From: Shewanella eurypsychrophilus
Lineage (GTDB): Bacteria > Pseudomonadota > Gammaproteobacteria > Enterobacterales > Shewanellaceae
DNA: 64,000 bases
Assembly: GCF_007004545.3 (NCBI RefSeq)
Contig: NZ_CP045503.2
Coordinates: forward strand, 900,501 to 964,500
Reading direction: 5' to 3'
Shown here: one piece after another, positions 1 to 8,910 of the stretch
How the letters are laid out: every line of letters begins with the position of its first letter
Numbering within the stretch: the stretch's first letter is position 1
The notes under the pieces: generated by a model
What the model saw: the letters and a program-made list of their open reading frames with translations, nothing else
What the model was told of the DNA's origin: nothing
Database searches by the model: none
Made by a program: the position numbers and the translations under genes

Positions 1-669
1 GGAGATATCGTTAAAGGCAGTGAGCTTAACGGCTTGTGGATGGCGGCGATTCCGATCGTGTTTACCTCATTTGGCTTCCATGTCTGTATCGCCACGATAG
101 TGCGCTACTTAGATGGTGATGCTGTTTCACTGCGTAAGATATTAATTATCGGCTCAACGATTCCTCTTATTTGCTACATCCTATGGTTGATGGTGACTTT
201 AGGGACATTGGGTGGCGCTGCGGTCCATGGTCTTGAAGGCTCATTGCCATTGTTGGTGACTGCTCTGCAAGGCTTAGCTCACTCGGAAATATTGAAGCAG
301 TGTATCGATCTGTTTGCTAACCTGGCATTAATCACCTCATTCCTTGGGGTGACCATGAGTTTGTTTGATTATGTCGCTGAATTGACGCGTGCTAAAGATG
401 ATGTTGCAGGTCGTGCTAAAACCTGGTTAATTACCTTTATACCGCCTCTTTTATGTGCACTATTCTACCCAGATGGTTTCTTCCAGGTACTTGGTTTTGC
501 CGCCATTCCTCTGGTTGTGATGATTATTTTCTTGCCGATTGCTATGGCACTTAAGCAACGCCCGCAAAATCTAGGAGGCTATCAGGTTTCTGGTGGTAAT
601 GCCGCTCTTGGTATTGCAGGTGTATTTGGCGCAGTGATTATTGCGGCCCAACTGTTTGTTGCGCTGTAA
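1..669 (+). CDS. aromatic amino acid permease (HAAAP family), 3' part
   Basis: The reading frame is open from base 1, so the gene begins before the window; about 222 C-terminal residues are present. The product is an inner-membrane proton-coupled importer of the TyrP/Mtr type. What is seen: five or six hydrophobic segments and the family stretch FTSFGFHVCIATIVRYL, which resembles the LFSFGF..VRYL region of E. coli TyrP and Mtr. Substrate choice (tyrosine, tryptophan or phenylalanine) cannot be read from this part. A long imperfect hairpin with a T-tract follows about 90 bases after the stop. An internal TTG at 34 is not the true start because homologous sequence continues upstream of it. Family assignment is good; the symbol is withheld because the substrate is unknown. 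Confidence 0.85.
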   Translation, partial: GDIVKGSELNGLWMAAIPIVFTSFGFHVCIATIVRYLDGDAVSLRKILIIGSTIPLICYILWLMVTLGTLGGAAVHGLEGSLPLLVTALQGLAHSEILKQCIDLFANLALITSFLGVTMSLFDYVAELTRAKDDVAGRAKTWLITFIPPLLCALFYPDGFFQVLGFAAIPLVVMIIFLPIAMALKQRPQNLGGYQVSGGNAALGIAGVFGAVIIAAQLFVAL

Positions 670-757
670 ACTGAAGCCGGTGAGAGGTTAAGGTTATCTT
701 CTTTAAATAGTAAGGGGATAAGTCAAAGCCTGTTTTAATTAGTTAGGCTTGTGATAA

Positions 758-811
758 AGTCGAGTCCGAATATTAATACCGATTGGTATATTATTTGGCT
801 CGGCTTTTTTA
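758..811 (+). terminator. rho-independent terminator after the permease
   Basis: Arms around CGAGTCCGAATATTAATACC and GGTATATTATTTGGCTCG form a long imperfect stem, followed by a run of six T (805-810). It lies between the permease stop and the peptidase start. Confidence 0.7.
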
Positions 812-915
812 TTGCCTGAGTTTTAGCAAATGGCTAAATGCTATTGCTGCATAAATCATTACAAGCAAAGCAGAATAATAATTACGCACTAATAATTAAA
901 AATGGATTTAACAAA

Positions 916-3072
916 ATGAAGAAATGGCTTCTCACTGTCGCTGTCGCTGCCTCTTTTGGCGCACACGCTGACGAAGGTATGTGGCAACCATACCAACTGC
1001 CCGCTATGGCCGATGAACTTAAGGCTAAAGGGTTGGAGATTGATGCAAAATCTATCTCTAAATTAACCGAATTTCCAATGAATGCCGTTATCAGCCTAGG
1101 TGGCTGTACTGCATCATTCGTCTCTCCTAAAGGCTTGGCCGTGACTAACCATCACTGTGCTTATGGCTCGATTCAATACAACTCAACACCAGAGAAAAAT
1201 CTGCTTAAAGATGGCTTTCTGGCTAAGAGTTATGGCGAAGAGCTACAGGCGACCCCAGGCTCACGCATCTATGTAACCGAAGCGGTGACCGATGTGACAG
1301 ACAAGGTCAAACAGGGCTTAGAGAGCAAGCTTGGTAACGCTTTTTACCAAGGCATAGAGCAGAGAGAGAAGTCATTAGTGGCTGAGTGTGAAGCCGAAGA
1401 TGGCTATCGCTGTCAGGTTTACAGCTTTCATGGCGGACTAGAATATTATCTGGTTAAGCAGCTAGAGATCCGCGATGTGCGTCTGGTGTATAACCCAGCG
1501 GCCAGTGTAGGCAAGTACGGCGGTGATATAGATAACTGGATGTGGCCACGTCACACCGGTGATTTCTCATTCTACCGTGGTTACGTCTCTAAAGACGGCA
1601 AGCCTGCAGACTTTAGCAAAGACAACGTACCTTACGAGCCAAAGAGCTTCCTGAAGGTTTCGGCAAAAGGCGTGAGTGACGGCGATTTTGTTATGGTGGC
1701 AGGCTATCCAGGCCGTACTAATCGTTACCGCACCGCTAACGAAGTAGAGAACCAGTTCGAGTGGGCTTATCCAGAAGGTAAGATGCTACGCGAACGCTTT
1801 ATTGAGATCATTAAAGAGACAGCTGCCGAAGGCAGTGATGAGCGCATCAAGTATGAAAGTTTGATCGCCGGGCTGGCAAACTATGCCAAGAACTTCACTT
1901 CTATGATCGAGTTTTATGGTAAGTCGACCATGCTTGATGACCGTCAAGGTCGTGAGTCTGAGCTGGCTAGCTGGATCAATAAAGATAGCAAGCGCAAAGC
2001 AAAATACGGTAAAACCTTAGCTGAGCTAGATAAGCTGATCGCTGAAGGTCAGGAGCATCAGGCTCGCGATATCATCTTAGGTTATATCCGTTATACCACT
2101 ATGCTGCCAACGGCACGTAAGTTGTATCGCTTAGCCAATGAGAAGCAGCTAGACGACATGGCGCGTGAGCCAGGTTATCAAGAGCGTGACATGATCCGTT
2201 TCAAATCAGGCATGGAGCGTATCGATCGCCGTTATGCGGCAAGTGTCGATAAGGCTATGCTGTTTGATATGCTTAAGCGCTACGCCGTGTTACCTGCCAG
2301 TGAGCGCATCGCTGCGTTGGACAAGGTATTCGGCATAGGTAAGAAGCTAGATGAGAAGAAGCTAAGCAAGACGCTTGATAAGATGTATGCCAAAACTAAA
2401 CTGGGTGATATGGATACTCGCCTAGCTTGGCTGGATAAGTCAGTGGGTGACTTTAAGTCGTCTAATGACCCTTTCATCAAGTTCGCTGTTGCCATGTATG
2501 ACACAGACATGAAAGCTGAGAAGAAAGACAAAGAGCTTGCTGGTAAGTTAATGAAGGTACGTCCTCAGTATATGGATGCCATCATTGCTTATAACACTGA
2601 AAAGGGTAACCCAGTCTACGCCGATGCAAACTCAAGCTTGCGTGTGACTGTTGGCCATGTGAAAGGCTACTCACCACAAGATGGATTAAAGGCTGTGCCT
2701 TTCACTCGTCTTGAAGGCATCTTAGCTAAAGACACGGGCGCCGATCCTTTCGATGCACCGTCTAAGCAGCTAGAGCTTATCAAAGCTAAGCAGTATGGTG
2801 ATTTCTACATGAAGTCTATCGATTCAGTACCGGTTAACTTCCTGTCGACACTCGATACCACTGGCGGTAACTCAGGTTCACCGACCTTAAACGGCCGCGC
2901 CGAGCTTGTAGGTCTACTGTTTGACGGTGTTTACGAGAGTATTATTGGTGATTGGGGTTACGATCCTGAGTCTAACCGTTCTATTCAGGTAGATAGCCGT
3001 TACATGCTTTGGGTAATGAAGTATCTGGATAATGCAGATAACTTGTTAGCCGAGATGGAAATTGTTCATTAG
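916..3072 (+). CDS. S46 family dipeptidyl-peptidase (DPP7/DPP11 type), periplasmic
   Basis: A 718-residue secreted serine peptidase, the usual length for S46, which removes dipeptides from oligopeptide N-termini in the periplasm. Start: the frame is open from 838, but the ATG at 916 begins a clear signal peptide (MKKWLLTVAVAASFGAHA, then DEG). Catalytic motifs: TNHHC (His near residue 80) and GGNSGSP (Ser near residue 653), with the helical cap region between them as in the family. DPP7 prefers hydrophobic P1 residues and DPP11 prefers Asp/Glu; I cannot tell which applies here. The gene stands alone with terminators on both sides. It fits peptide scavenging by a marine heterotroph. Confidence 0.93.
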   Translation: MKKWLLTVAVAASFGAHADEGMWQPYQLPAMADELKAKGLEIDAKSISKLTEFPMNAVISLGGCTASFVSPKGLAVTNHHCAYGSIQYNSTPEKNLLKDGFLAKSYGEELQATPGSRIYVTEAVTDVTDKVKQGLESKLGNAFYQGIEQREKSLVAECEAEDGYRCQVYSFHGGLEYYLVKQLEIRDVRLVYNPAASVGKYGGDIDNWMWPRHTGDFSFYRGYVSKDGKPADFSKDNVPYEPKSFLKVSAKGVSDGDFVMVAGYPGRTNRYRTANEVENQFEWAYPEGKMLRERFIEIIKETAAEGSDERIKYESLIAGLANYAKNFTSMIEFYGKSTMLDDRQGRESELASWINKDSKRKAKYGKTLAELDKLIAEGQEHQARDIILGYIRYTTMLPTARKLYRLANEKQLDDMAREPGYQERDMIRFKSGMERIDRRYAASVDKAMLFDMLKRYAVLPASERIAALDKVFGIGKKLDEKKLSKTLDKMYAKTKLGDMDTRLAWLDKSVGDFKSSNDPFIKFAVAMYDTDMKAEKKDKELAGKLMKVRPQYMDAIIAYNTEKGNPVYADANSSLRVTVGHVKGYSPQDGLKAVPFTRLEGILAKDTGADPFDAPSKQLELIKAKQYGDFYMKSIDSVPVNFLSTLDTTGGNSGSPTLNGRAELVGLLFDGVYESIIGDWGYDPESNRSIQVDSRYMLWVMKYLDNADNLLAEMEIVH

Positions 3073-3087
3073 GCTAATAAAGGTAAC

Positions 3088-3114
3088 GAGTTTCTAGATC
3101 CTAGGAACTCGTAT
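3088..3114. repeat. CTAG-containing near-palindrome
   Basis: ACGAGTTTCTAGATCCTAGG continues into AACTCGT, giving a near-perfect 27-bp inverted repeat with two CTAG cores. It is one of a family found at gene 3' ends through the window (see findings). Confidence 0.6.
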
Positions 3115-3136
3115 CTTCGAGTTAAAGTCGAATTTA

Positions 3137-3166
3137 AACGGGCACTTTTGTGCCCGTTTTTTTTAC
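3137..3166 (+). terminator. terminator of the S46 peptidase gene
   Basis: The stem AAACGGGCAC / GTGCCCGTTT is followed by a run of T (3157-3164). It is a classical intrinsic terminator about 65 bases past the stop. Confidence 0.9.
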
Positions 3167-3420
3167 TTGTCAGATAACAAACTTCTGAAATATCTATTGT
3201 GGGTTCATTGGGCTTAGCTGGTGTTTGGTTAGTTTTAGGTAAGCCTAACTTCGTTGATATCTATCACCTGCCGTGGGCTTAAGTGCGAACACTTCTGTGA
3301 CTCGCCGCAAGCACTGTCCCTGTGGGCTCTACGACATCATCCCTGATGCCGAAGGTCACAGCCGCGTTCACACCTGCTATGGTTTCGAGAAAGTTATCTC
3401 TGATTTGAATATTACGAGCA
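3167..3420 (+). repeat. dispersed structured intergenic repeat, copy 1
   Basis: First of five copies of an element of about 200-390 bp. It begins near TTGTCAGATAACAA (shared with copy 3) and contains CACCTGCCGTGGG and the core 3283-3376. The core carries CACTTCTGTGAC, CCTGTGGGCTCT and GGTCACAGCCGCGTTCACAC. An inner hairpin, CGACATCA-TCCC-TGATGCCG, pairs at 7 of 8 positions. No convincing ORF is present. It fills most of the gap between the peptidase and the EF-hand gene. Outer boundaries are approximate. Confidence 0.75.
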
Positions 3421-3601
3421 ATGCGCTGCAATGTTGAACAAGGGAAGTTGCTTCTAATCAGCGGGCCAATATTGGGGCGCTATACTTCACTTAGCTATAT
3501 TTCACTTGAAAAATTTACTTAACATTACTCAAGCTTGGCTCTCATTTACATGGAAACGGTTAATATTTCGTTACCTAAAATTATCAATAAAAATAGAAGC
3601 A

Positions 3602-3907
3602 ATGACACATCTCCATCAATTTACGGCGTTAACTTTCTGCGTGCTACTAGCCGGTGGCTGTGCTAATAGCAGTGCTAATAACGATAGTTCTAAAGGTGGA
3701 AGGTCACTGCATACATTTGATTTTGAAAAACTTGATATAGATGGTGATGGAAAAATATCTAAGCAAGAGTTTTTAGATTCGGTACCCTACTCAAGAGCTC
3801 CTGAACAACGATTTAGCCAACTCGATAGCGACTCTGACGGCTACTTAACCAAGAATGAGCTCAACTCAATAAGTCTGCGACGGCGACATGCGATACTTGC
3901 CAGCTAG
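3602..3907 (+). CDS. EF-hand lipoprotein
   Basis: A 101-residue predicted lipoprotein. The frame is open from a TTG at 3506, but the ATG at 3602 begins a lipoprotein signal (ALTFCVLLAGGC, with Cys near residue 19). After a Ser/Asn-rich linker come two EF-hand loops, DIDGDGKISKQEF and DSDSDGYLTKNEL, both with acidic residues at the Ca2+ ligand positions. It probably sits in the outer membrane facing the periplasm and binds calcium; the partner is unknown. The ribosome site is weak (AGAAG). The gene lies isolated between repeat copies 1 and 2, so its neighbours give no functional hint. Confidence 0.75.
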   Translation: MTHLHQFTALTFCVLLAGGCANSSANNDSSKGGRSLHTFDFEKLDIDGDGKISKQEFLDSVPYSRAPEQRFSQLDSDSDGYLTKNELNSISLRRRHAILAS

Positions 3908-4145
3908 CAAGTTTCAAATAGCTCTTTTGGGGGTCATTGGGCAGGATTGGCATTTGGAAGTATTCTGTTAACCAATATTTCATTGTAACTTACCGCCTGT
4001 CCGGCGAGGAATGTGTAAACACTTCTGTGACGCGCCGCAGGCACGGTCCCTGTGGGCTCTGCCGTGACATCCATGTCACGGAAGGTCACAGCCGCGTTCA
4101 CACCTGATTATCTATCTCTTCGTTGGAATTTTATTGGTAGGTAAG
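3903..4145 (+). repeat. dispersed structured intergenic repeat, copy 2
   Basis: Same element as copy 1 in the same orientation, beginning close to the stop of the EF-hand gene. Core 4011-4106 is nearly identical to copy 1 in its conserved blocks (ACACTTCTGTGAC, GTCCCTGTGGGCTCT, GAAGGTCACAGCCGCGTTCA). The inner hairpin arm differs completely (CCGTGACAT / ATGTCACGG) but still pairs perfectly. Confidence 0.8.
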
Positions 4146-4215
4146 TCGTTTGTGGACATAAACATGATTGAGATAAGCTCTCTACTTAGTCAGCTCAGGC
4201 AATATCATTAGACTT

Positions 4216-4316
4216 ACCACGAAGCGCTACACGAAGTACTCGAAGGTAAAGCAAAAAATAGAAGCTTTAATCTGTTATTGCACTTCTTCGTGTGTTTCGT
4301 GACCTTCGTGGTGAGA
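4216..4316. repeat. CACGAAG-rich imperfect inverted repeat
   Basis: TTACCACGAAGCGCTACACG with GAAGTACTCGAAGG on the left faces CTTCTTCGTGTGTTTCGTG with ACCTTCGTGGTGAG on the right. The halves are imperfectly complementary around an AT-rich middle. Similar CTTCGTGG motifs occur at 50010-50052. No gene is visible. Confidence 0.5.
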
Positions 4317-4365
4317 TTTTGTTCTAAGTCACTTTGGGGCATAAACGTGTACCAATTAAAGCTTA

Positions 4366-4592
4366 GGCTTACTAACAAAACTTCAATCGAAGAGGTAGAT
4401 AAACGGGTGTAAGTGAGCTCGAGGACTTCGATTTCAGGGATGAAATCGCAGAGCGCCCAAGGACGGGTTTACAGCGTACCGAGAGATTACTTACACATGC
4501 GCCCACAGCAGGTGATAGATAGCAGTGAAAGTACGACTTTCAAATACACCACTCAATAGCTACTCAGCCAGAAGCTAAAACAAAAAATGTAA
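4366..4592 (-). repeat. dispersed structured intergenic repeat, copy 4 (reverse)
   Basis: Reverse-orientation copy that abuts the 3' end of the pseudouridine synthase gene. On the minus strand it has TATCACCTGCTGTGGG and a core at 4405-4499 whose inner hairpin CGATTTCA-TCCC-TGAAATCG is a perfect 8-bp stem with a different arm sequence from copies 1 and 2. It ends in CTTCGATTGAAGTTTTGTTAG, which resembles the end of copy 2. Confidence 0.7.
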
Positions 4593-5345
4593 TTAACCTT
4601 CATTCGAAGGTCGGCAACTATCTATGAGAAGAGATAGCTCTGAACCAGAGAGTTGCCTCATCTCACCTTCACTAAGCTCACCAAGCGCCAAGGTTTGAAT
4701 ACTCACTCGTTTAAGGTCGACAACCTTATAGCCTAAAGTTTGGCTCATACGGCGGATCTGTCGGTTCAGCCCTTGGGTGAGTACGATCTCAAACTTGTCG
4801 CTAGCAAGTCGTGTCATCTTGCAGGGCAGGGTGGTGACATCTCGGTAGCTAACCCCTTGGGCCATTTTGATTAAGAAAGTGTCATCGAAGTCGCGATCAA
4901 CTTGTACATAGTAGGTCTTGCTATGGCCAAAATCTGGGTGCATGAGTTTCTGAGTCAACTCACCATCGTTAGTGAGTATCAACTGTCCACGGGAGTCTTT
5001 ATCTAAACGGCCCACAGGATAGAGTCTGGGGCTAGCTGGCAGGAGATGTAGTAAAGAGCTGGGGTCATCGGTTAATAGCCGGCAGTCTGTACCGACAGAC
5101 TTGTTGAGCATCCAGTACTGCTTAGACTCGACTCCCTGAATAAGTACACCATCGAATTTGAGTGTTTCTTGGCTACTAATGCCCATTTCACACTCGACGA
5201 GTGTAACTGTATCGATATGGTTGGCGAGGCGGCCATCTATGGTGATATGACCGTCTCGAATATAGCGAGTCACGGCCCGACGGGAACAGAGTCCAGTCAT
5301 GGCGAGATATTTGGCCAAACGAATGGGAGTGGTGTTTTGTGTCAT
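4593..5345 (-). CDS. 23S rRNA pseudouridine synthase, RluF/RluE-like
   Basis: A 250-residue RsuA/RluB/RluF-family enzyme that isomerises a specific uridine in rRNA (RluF acts on 23S U2604). Seen: an N-terminal S4 RNA-binding domain (about residues 8-60, with GLCSRRAVTRYIRDGHI), the catalytic motif GRLDKDSRGQLILTNDG with the essential Asp, and the C-terminal GLNRQIRRMSQTLGYKV block typical of RluF. It is shorter than E. coli RluF (about 290 aa) because the basic tail is missing. The S4 domain argues against RluE. The exact target base cannot be assigned from sequence alone. The gene is monocistronic. Confidence 0.88.
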   Translation of the reverse strand: MTQNTTPIRLAKYLAMTGLCSRRAVTRYIRDGHITIDGRLANHIDTVTLVECEMGISSQETLKFDGVLIQGVESKQYWMLNKSVGTDCRLLTDDPSSLLHLLPASPRLYPVGRLDKDSRGQLILTNDGELTQKLMHPDFGHSKTYYVQVDRDFDDTFLIKMAQGVSYRDVTTLPCKMTRLASDKFEIVLTQGLNRQIRRMSQTLGYKVVDLKRVSIQTLALGELSEGEMRQLSGSELSLLIDSCRPSNEG

Positions 5346-5419
5346 AGGAAACTTGGGAGATCATGCCGAATAGTCAAAGTTTACCGTTTGTACTGCTTTA
5401 TGACCACAATCGATGGATC

Positions 5420-6127
5420 TTACCAGTTAGATGGCTGGCTTTCTGAGCCATGGTCAAATTGTTGTTTGGCAATTTTTCTAATATTCAAGGCTAACATGAC
5501 ACACCAGAGCATAGTGATATTGGTCTGCAACCACATATTGATTGCAACCCAGCACACTTCACCATTTTGATGTAAACAAGGAGTGAAGTCTAAGGTGCTC
5601 CAGTCGAGCTGATAGATAAGCCCAGTGGCACTGATAAAACCAAAGATGGCTAAGATAAACAGCGGCTTTGAACAGATCTCTTTATGAGTAAAACGAGTGG
5701 AGATTGTAAATAGGTGTAAGACGAAGGTCGCCAATAAGAAGCTGGTAGAAACAAGTCTATGTTCGTCTAAAAAATTAATCGGAAACACGCCGATTAAGAT
5801 GATGGATAGCCCGACCCAAGATCCGGTAATTGACAGGAAGTGGCTAAAATCACCTAACTTAAGCAGGTACAGGCCATACATGGCGAGCAAAATACAGGAC
5901 CCTGCGATAATCAAAGACATATTAAACACATAGGCGAGAGGGGAGTGAATGTAATCGCCAAGAAAGTCAGAGCGTCTAAAGAACACCTGAAAGCCAATAT
6001 TTTGATATTCGGCCCAGACAGAGATAGATATGCCGATAGACGTCACAGAGGCCCCGACTAAGATCATCAATATCACTAACCTATGCAGGTCATATTGAGT
6101 CGAATGGGTATTGAGTTCAGTTCGCAT
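5420..6127 (-). CDS. DUF998 family membrane protein
   Basis: A 235-residue integral membrane protein with six to seven predicted helices. The frame can be extended to 6187, but the ATG at 6127 (MRTELNTHS) is preceded by a GAGAATAGAG purine stretch and avoids a Cys-rich extension. The pattern of a first helix, a loop reading GDYIHSPLAYVFNMSLIIAG, and later FPINFLDEHRLVST resembles DUF998, whose molecular role is unknown. It is transcribed toward the pseudouridine synthase gene with a gap of about 75 bases and could be upstream of it in one transcript. No catalytic residues are evident. Confidence 0.65.
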   Translation of the reverse strand: MRTELNTHSTQYDLHRLVILMILVGASVTSIGISISVWAEYQNIGFQVFFRRSDFLGDYIHSPLAYVFNMSLIIAGSCILLAMYGLYLLKLGDFSHFLSITGSWVGLSIILIGVFPINFLDEHRLVSTSFLLATFVLHLFTISTRFTHKEICSKPLFILAIFGFISATGLIYQLDWSTLDFTPCLHQNGEVCWVAINMWLQTNITMLWCVMLALNIRKIAKQQFDHGSESQPSNW

Positions 6128-6381
6128 CACAGTCTCTATTCTCTTTATTCGGCTAAAACATAGGGCAAATAAAAAGGAGCACAGCAAGCTGCACTCCTCT
6201 TATAGTAACAACTAGCCTTGGCTCCGTTGCTACTCAATATCCCTATCAATTCAGCTAAAGCGCCTCTAATGTTTAGAAGTCGCCATTTAAAGTGTAGCTG
6301 AAGTCGATATTAATTTGCCCTATTTAAGCTACATTCGCAATACCACAATAGTTGTAGCCGTTGTTAACAAACCTATCTTGA

Positions 6382-7737
6382 TTAGCTGGCTCGCTTACGG
6401 AATACCACGATAGTGACAGCAACGACAGCCAAGATCATACAGTACCAGGCATGTGTAACAGCCTCTAATGGCGAGATGCTAAAGGTTGATGCAACAAGTA
6501 AGGCTTGAGCACCATAAGGGATAAGTCCCTGAATGATACAGGAGAAGATATCCATGATACTGGCAGCACGCTTTGGGGTTACGTCATGCTTTTGTGCTAG
6601 CTCTTTAGCAATCTCACCAGTAACAACAATCGATACTGTGTTGTTTGCCACACAGGTATTAGTTGCAGCCACAATACCTGCCATGCCTAACTCAGATGCA
6701 CGCGTCGATGCGCCGCCTTTAGCCTTTGAAAATTTAGCGATTAACTTTTCAATCTGCTTGCTCACGAAGGCTAAGCCACCTTGCTGTTGCATCAGTGCAG
6801 CTAAGCCACCCACTAACATAGAAAGAATGAAAATTTCCTGCATGTTGCCGAAACCGGTATAGATATCCTGACCGAACTGGATAACGCCATAATCCATAGT
6901 CAGAATGCCTGTGATACCGGCGAGTAGGATACCGATAGTGAGTACCACAAAAACGTTAAGGCCCGATACGGCTAGGACTAAAATGGTTAGGTAAGGAATG
7001 ACTTTAACAAAGTCTATCTCCTGCGCGGCAACATCGGCCTGACCTTGACCCGCAAAGGTGAAGGCAATCAGGGTAATGATTGACGCTGGGATAGCGAAGA
7101 TAAGGTTCTCTTTGAACTTATCTTTCATCTCACAGCCTTGGGTACGTGTCGCGGCTATGGTGGTGTCAGAGATGATGGAGAGGTTATCACCAAAAAGTGC
7201 ACCTGAGATCACGGCGCCTGCCATTAGGGCTAGTTCGATTTGCGCTTCGTTAGCCACGCCTAGTGCGATAGGGGCTACGGCAGCAATTGTGCCCATCGAG
7301 GTACCCATAGCCGTCGCGATAAAGGCTGCAATGACAAAGAAACCAGGTAAAAGTAGGTTTGATGGTACAAGTGATAAACCAAGAGCGACAGTGGCATCCA
7401 CACCACCGGTGGCTTTAGCCACGGCTGCAAATGCTCCCGCTAATAGATAGATAAGGCACATGGCGATAATATTGGCATGACCAATACCTGCGATAAATGT
7501 CTCTATGCTTTGGTTGAGCCTTTGCTTAGAGATGATTAAGGCAAAGATAATCGCTGGCAGAATAGCGACAACACTTGGTAATTGATAGAACGCAAAGTCT
7601 ACGCCTTGGCTCTGAAAGTACACTCCGGCACCGATAAATAATGCGAGGAATAAAAATAGTGGCAATAGCGCTATAAATGAGGCTATAGGTACGCCATTGG
7701 TTTGCGTGCTTTTAGGAGCATCAGTCGAAGTTGTCAA
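6382..7737 (-). CDS. metT: NhaC-superfamily transporter, probable methionine transporter MetT
   Basis: A 451-residue, 10-12 helix inner-membrane protein of the Na+/H+ antiporter NhaC superfamily (SGALFGDNLSIISDTTIAAT is diagnostic of the family; GTSMGTIAAVAPIA and ATNTCVANNTVSIVV are also seen). NhaC-type proteins under methionine control have been named MetT and predicted to import methionine in comparative-genomic work. Here the promoter is overlapped by four consecutive 8-bp MetJ boxes (7938-7969), so a methionine role is more likely than sodium export. The specificity is inferred from regulation, not from the protein. The gene is monocistronic with a leader of about 180 bases. Confidence 0.75.
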   Translation of the reverse strand: MTTSTDAPKSTQTNGVPIASFIALLPLFLFLALFIGAGVYFQSQGVDFAFYQLPSVVAILPAIIFALIISKQRLNQSIETFIAGIGHANIIAMCLIYLLAGAFAAVAKATGGVDATVALGLSLVPSNLLLPGFFVIAAFIATAMGTSMGTIAAVAPIALGVANEAQIELALMAGAVISGALFGDNLSIISDTTIAATRTQGCEMKDKFKENLIFAIPASIITLIAFTFAGQGQADVAAQEIDFVKVIPYLTILVLAVSGLNVFVVLTIGILLAGITGILTMDYGVIQFGQDIYTGFGNMQEIFILSMLVGGLAALMQQQGGLAFVSKQIEKLIAKFSKAKGGASTRASELGMAGIVAATNTCVANNTVSIVVTGEIAKELAQKHDVTPKRAASIMDIFSCIIQGLIPYGAQALLVASTFSISPLEAVTHAWYCMILAVVAVTIVVFRKRAS

Positions 7738-7921
7738 AATGTTCTCTCTTGTCTTGTTGAGCTAAGTGTAAAAACTCTGTCTTGTAACGTAAAAAACCAT
7801 AGGTTCCCATGCCTCCTAGCTGGAACACGCCTTCTATTTCAGCTCATCTCTTGAGCATATGATGAACTCTTATCTTTAAGAGGTACTGAAATAGTCAGAA
7901 TGGTAGATCTCAATAGTTGGC

Positions 7922-7950
7922 AGGATATGAGATTAATAGACGCCTGTCAA
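7922..7950 (-). promoter_or_regulatory. sigma70-type promoter of metT
   Basis: On the minus strand TTGACA (7950-7945) is separated by 17 bases from TATCCT (7927-7922). This is a near-consensus promoter about 185 bases before the metT start, overlapped by the MetJ boxes. Confidence 0.65.
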
Positions 7951-7969
7951 TTTAGACGTCTAGATGTTT
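7938..7969. promoter_or_regulatory. MetJ operator, four tandem met boxes
   Basis: Read on the plus strand, four contiguous 8-mers AGACGCCT, GTCAATTT, AGACGTCT and AGATGTTT match the MetJ box AGACGTCT at 7, about 3-4, 8 and 5-6 positions. MetJ binds arrays of such boxes with SAM as corepressor. The array covers the -35 hexamer of the metT promoter, so repression by methionine/SAM is expected. Confidence 0.75.
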
Positions 7970-8248
7970 TTACTTCCATTTGTGTTTTTCTATGCCGTTC
8001 ATGGCAAAATTTCTTATCTCACTGTTTGCTAATGACTTTACTGAGTGGTCGGCATTAGTGTGAGTTGTCGCCTTCTCGTTGTCTTCTTGCTGTCTTCTTG
8101 TTGCACTCTTGTTGGTTTGCTATTGCCTAGGTTTGTTTTTTGTGGTCAGAGCCAATTAGAAAAATTTTAGTCGAAAATAAGCTGCTTAAGCTATACAAGT
8201 CACGACAGGAAAATTAAAATGCTAGCCCTGAATATAAAGGGTCAATCC

Positions 8249-8773
8249 ATGAAAATAAAAGAGATAGATAAAGTCGTATATCGTAAGCACCTCAATCTTG
8301 TCACTGTTGCTTTAGTGGCGAGCCTAATCGTAATGTCATTGGCCTTTGGCACTGGGCTTATTGCACTTTTTGGTGAGCCAAATGGTGTGAGCGCCGAGTC
8401 AACAGGCAATTTTCAATGGAATTTACTCGGTGTGATACTGGCTGCCATTATCTCAGTGGCCACCTTAATTAAATTTAAACATCATCCTTATCTGGTCGAG
8501 GTCTACTATGTGTGGCAGTTAAAGGCCTTACATAATCGAATCTATCGTCGGCTTAAGAAGATAAAAGCTGCTGCATCTAATCATGATATCGATGCCTTAA
8601 TGATACTGAGTTTTTACTATCGGAGTCAGAAGCAGGTCTACCAGCTAGATAACAACACACTGACTTTGAGTAAGCTGCAAAATGACATTGATGAACTCAA
8701 CTCAACTATTAGCCAGCTCAACCTTTCAATTTCCATTGAGGAGTTTAGCGCCGAGTTGTTGAACAAATTCTAG
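8249..8773 (+). CDS. DUF3087 family membrane protein
   Basis: A 174-residue protein with two N-terminal transmembrane helices (about residues 13-38 and 52-70) and a cytoplasmic helical tail with coiled-coil character (LSKLQNDIDELNSTISQLN). It resembles DUF3087, a family of unknown function found mostly in marine gammaproteobacteria. Start: the ATG at 8249 has AAAGGG six bases upstream and begins MKIKEIDKVVYRKHLN as in relatives; an in-frame ATG at 8219 would add ten residues and has its own CAGGA, so the choice is not certain. It stands alone; the region before it (7970-8218) shows nothing else. Confidence 0.7.
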   Translation: MKIKEIDKVVYRKHLNLVTVALVASLIVMSLAFGTGLIALFGEPNGVSAESTGNFQWNLLGVILAAIISVATLIKFKHHPYLVEVYYVWQLKALHNRIYRRLKKIKAAASNHDIDALMILSFYYRSQKQVYQLDNNTLTLSKLQNDIDELNSTISQLNLSISIEEFSAELLNKF

Positions 8774-8910
8774 TAAATAAGCTTGAAGGGGGATCTTTGT
8801 CTGAGTTTCCTCTAAGCGGCATATGATGGTAACTGAAGGTTTTGGTCTAGACTTGTAGTTACTATTATAAATCTAACTGATATCCAGTTTGCCGCTGATT
8901 AAGGTGGATC

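Noticed and set aside
4216-4316. CRISPR-like CACGAAG repeats
   Set aside because: Units are imperfect, few and arranged as an inverted repeat, with no equal-length spacers.
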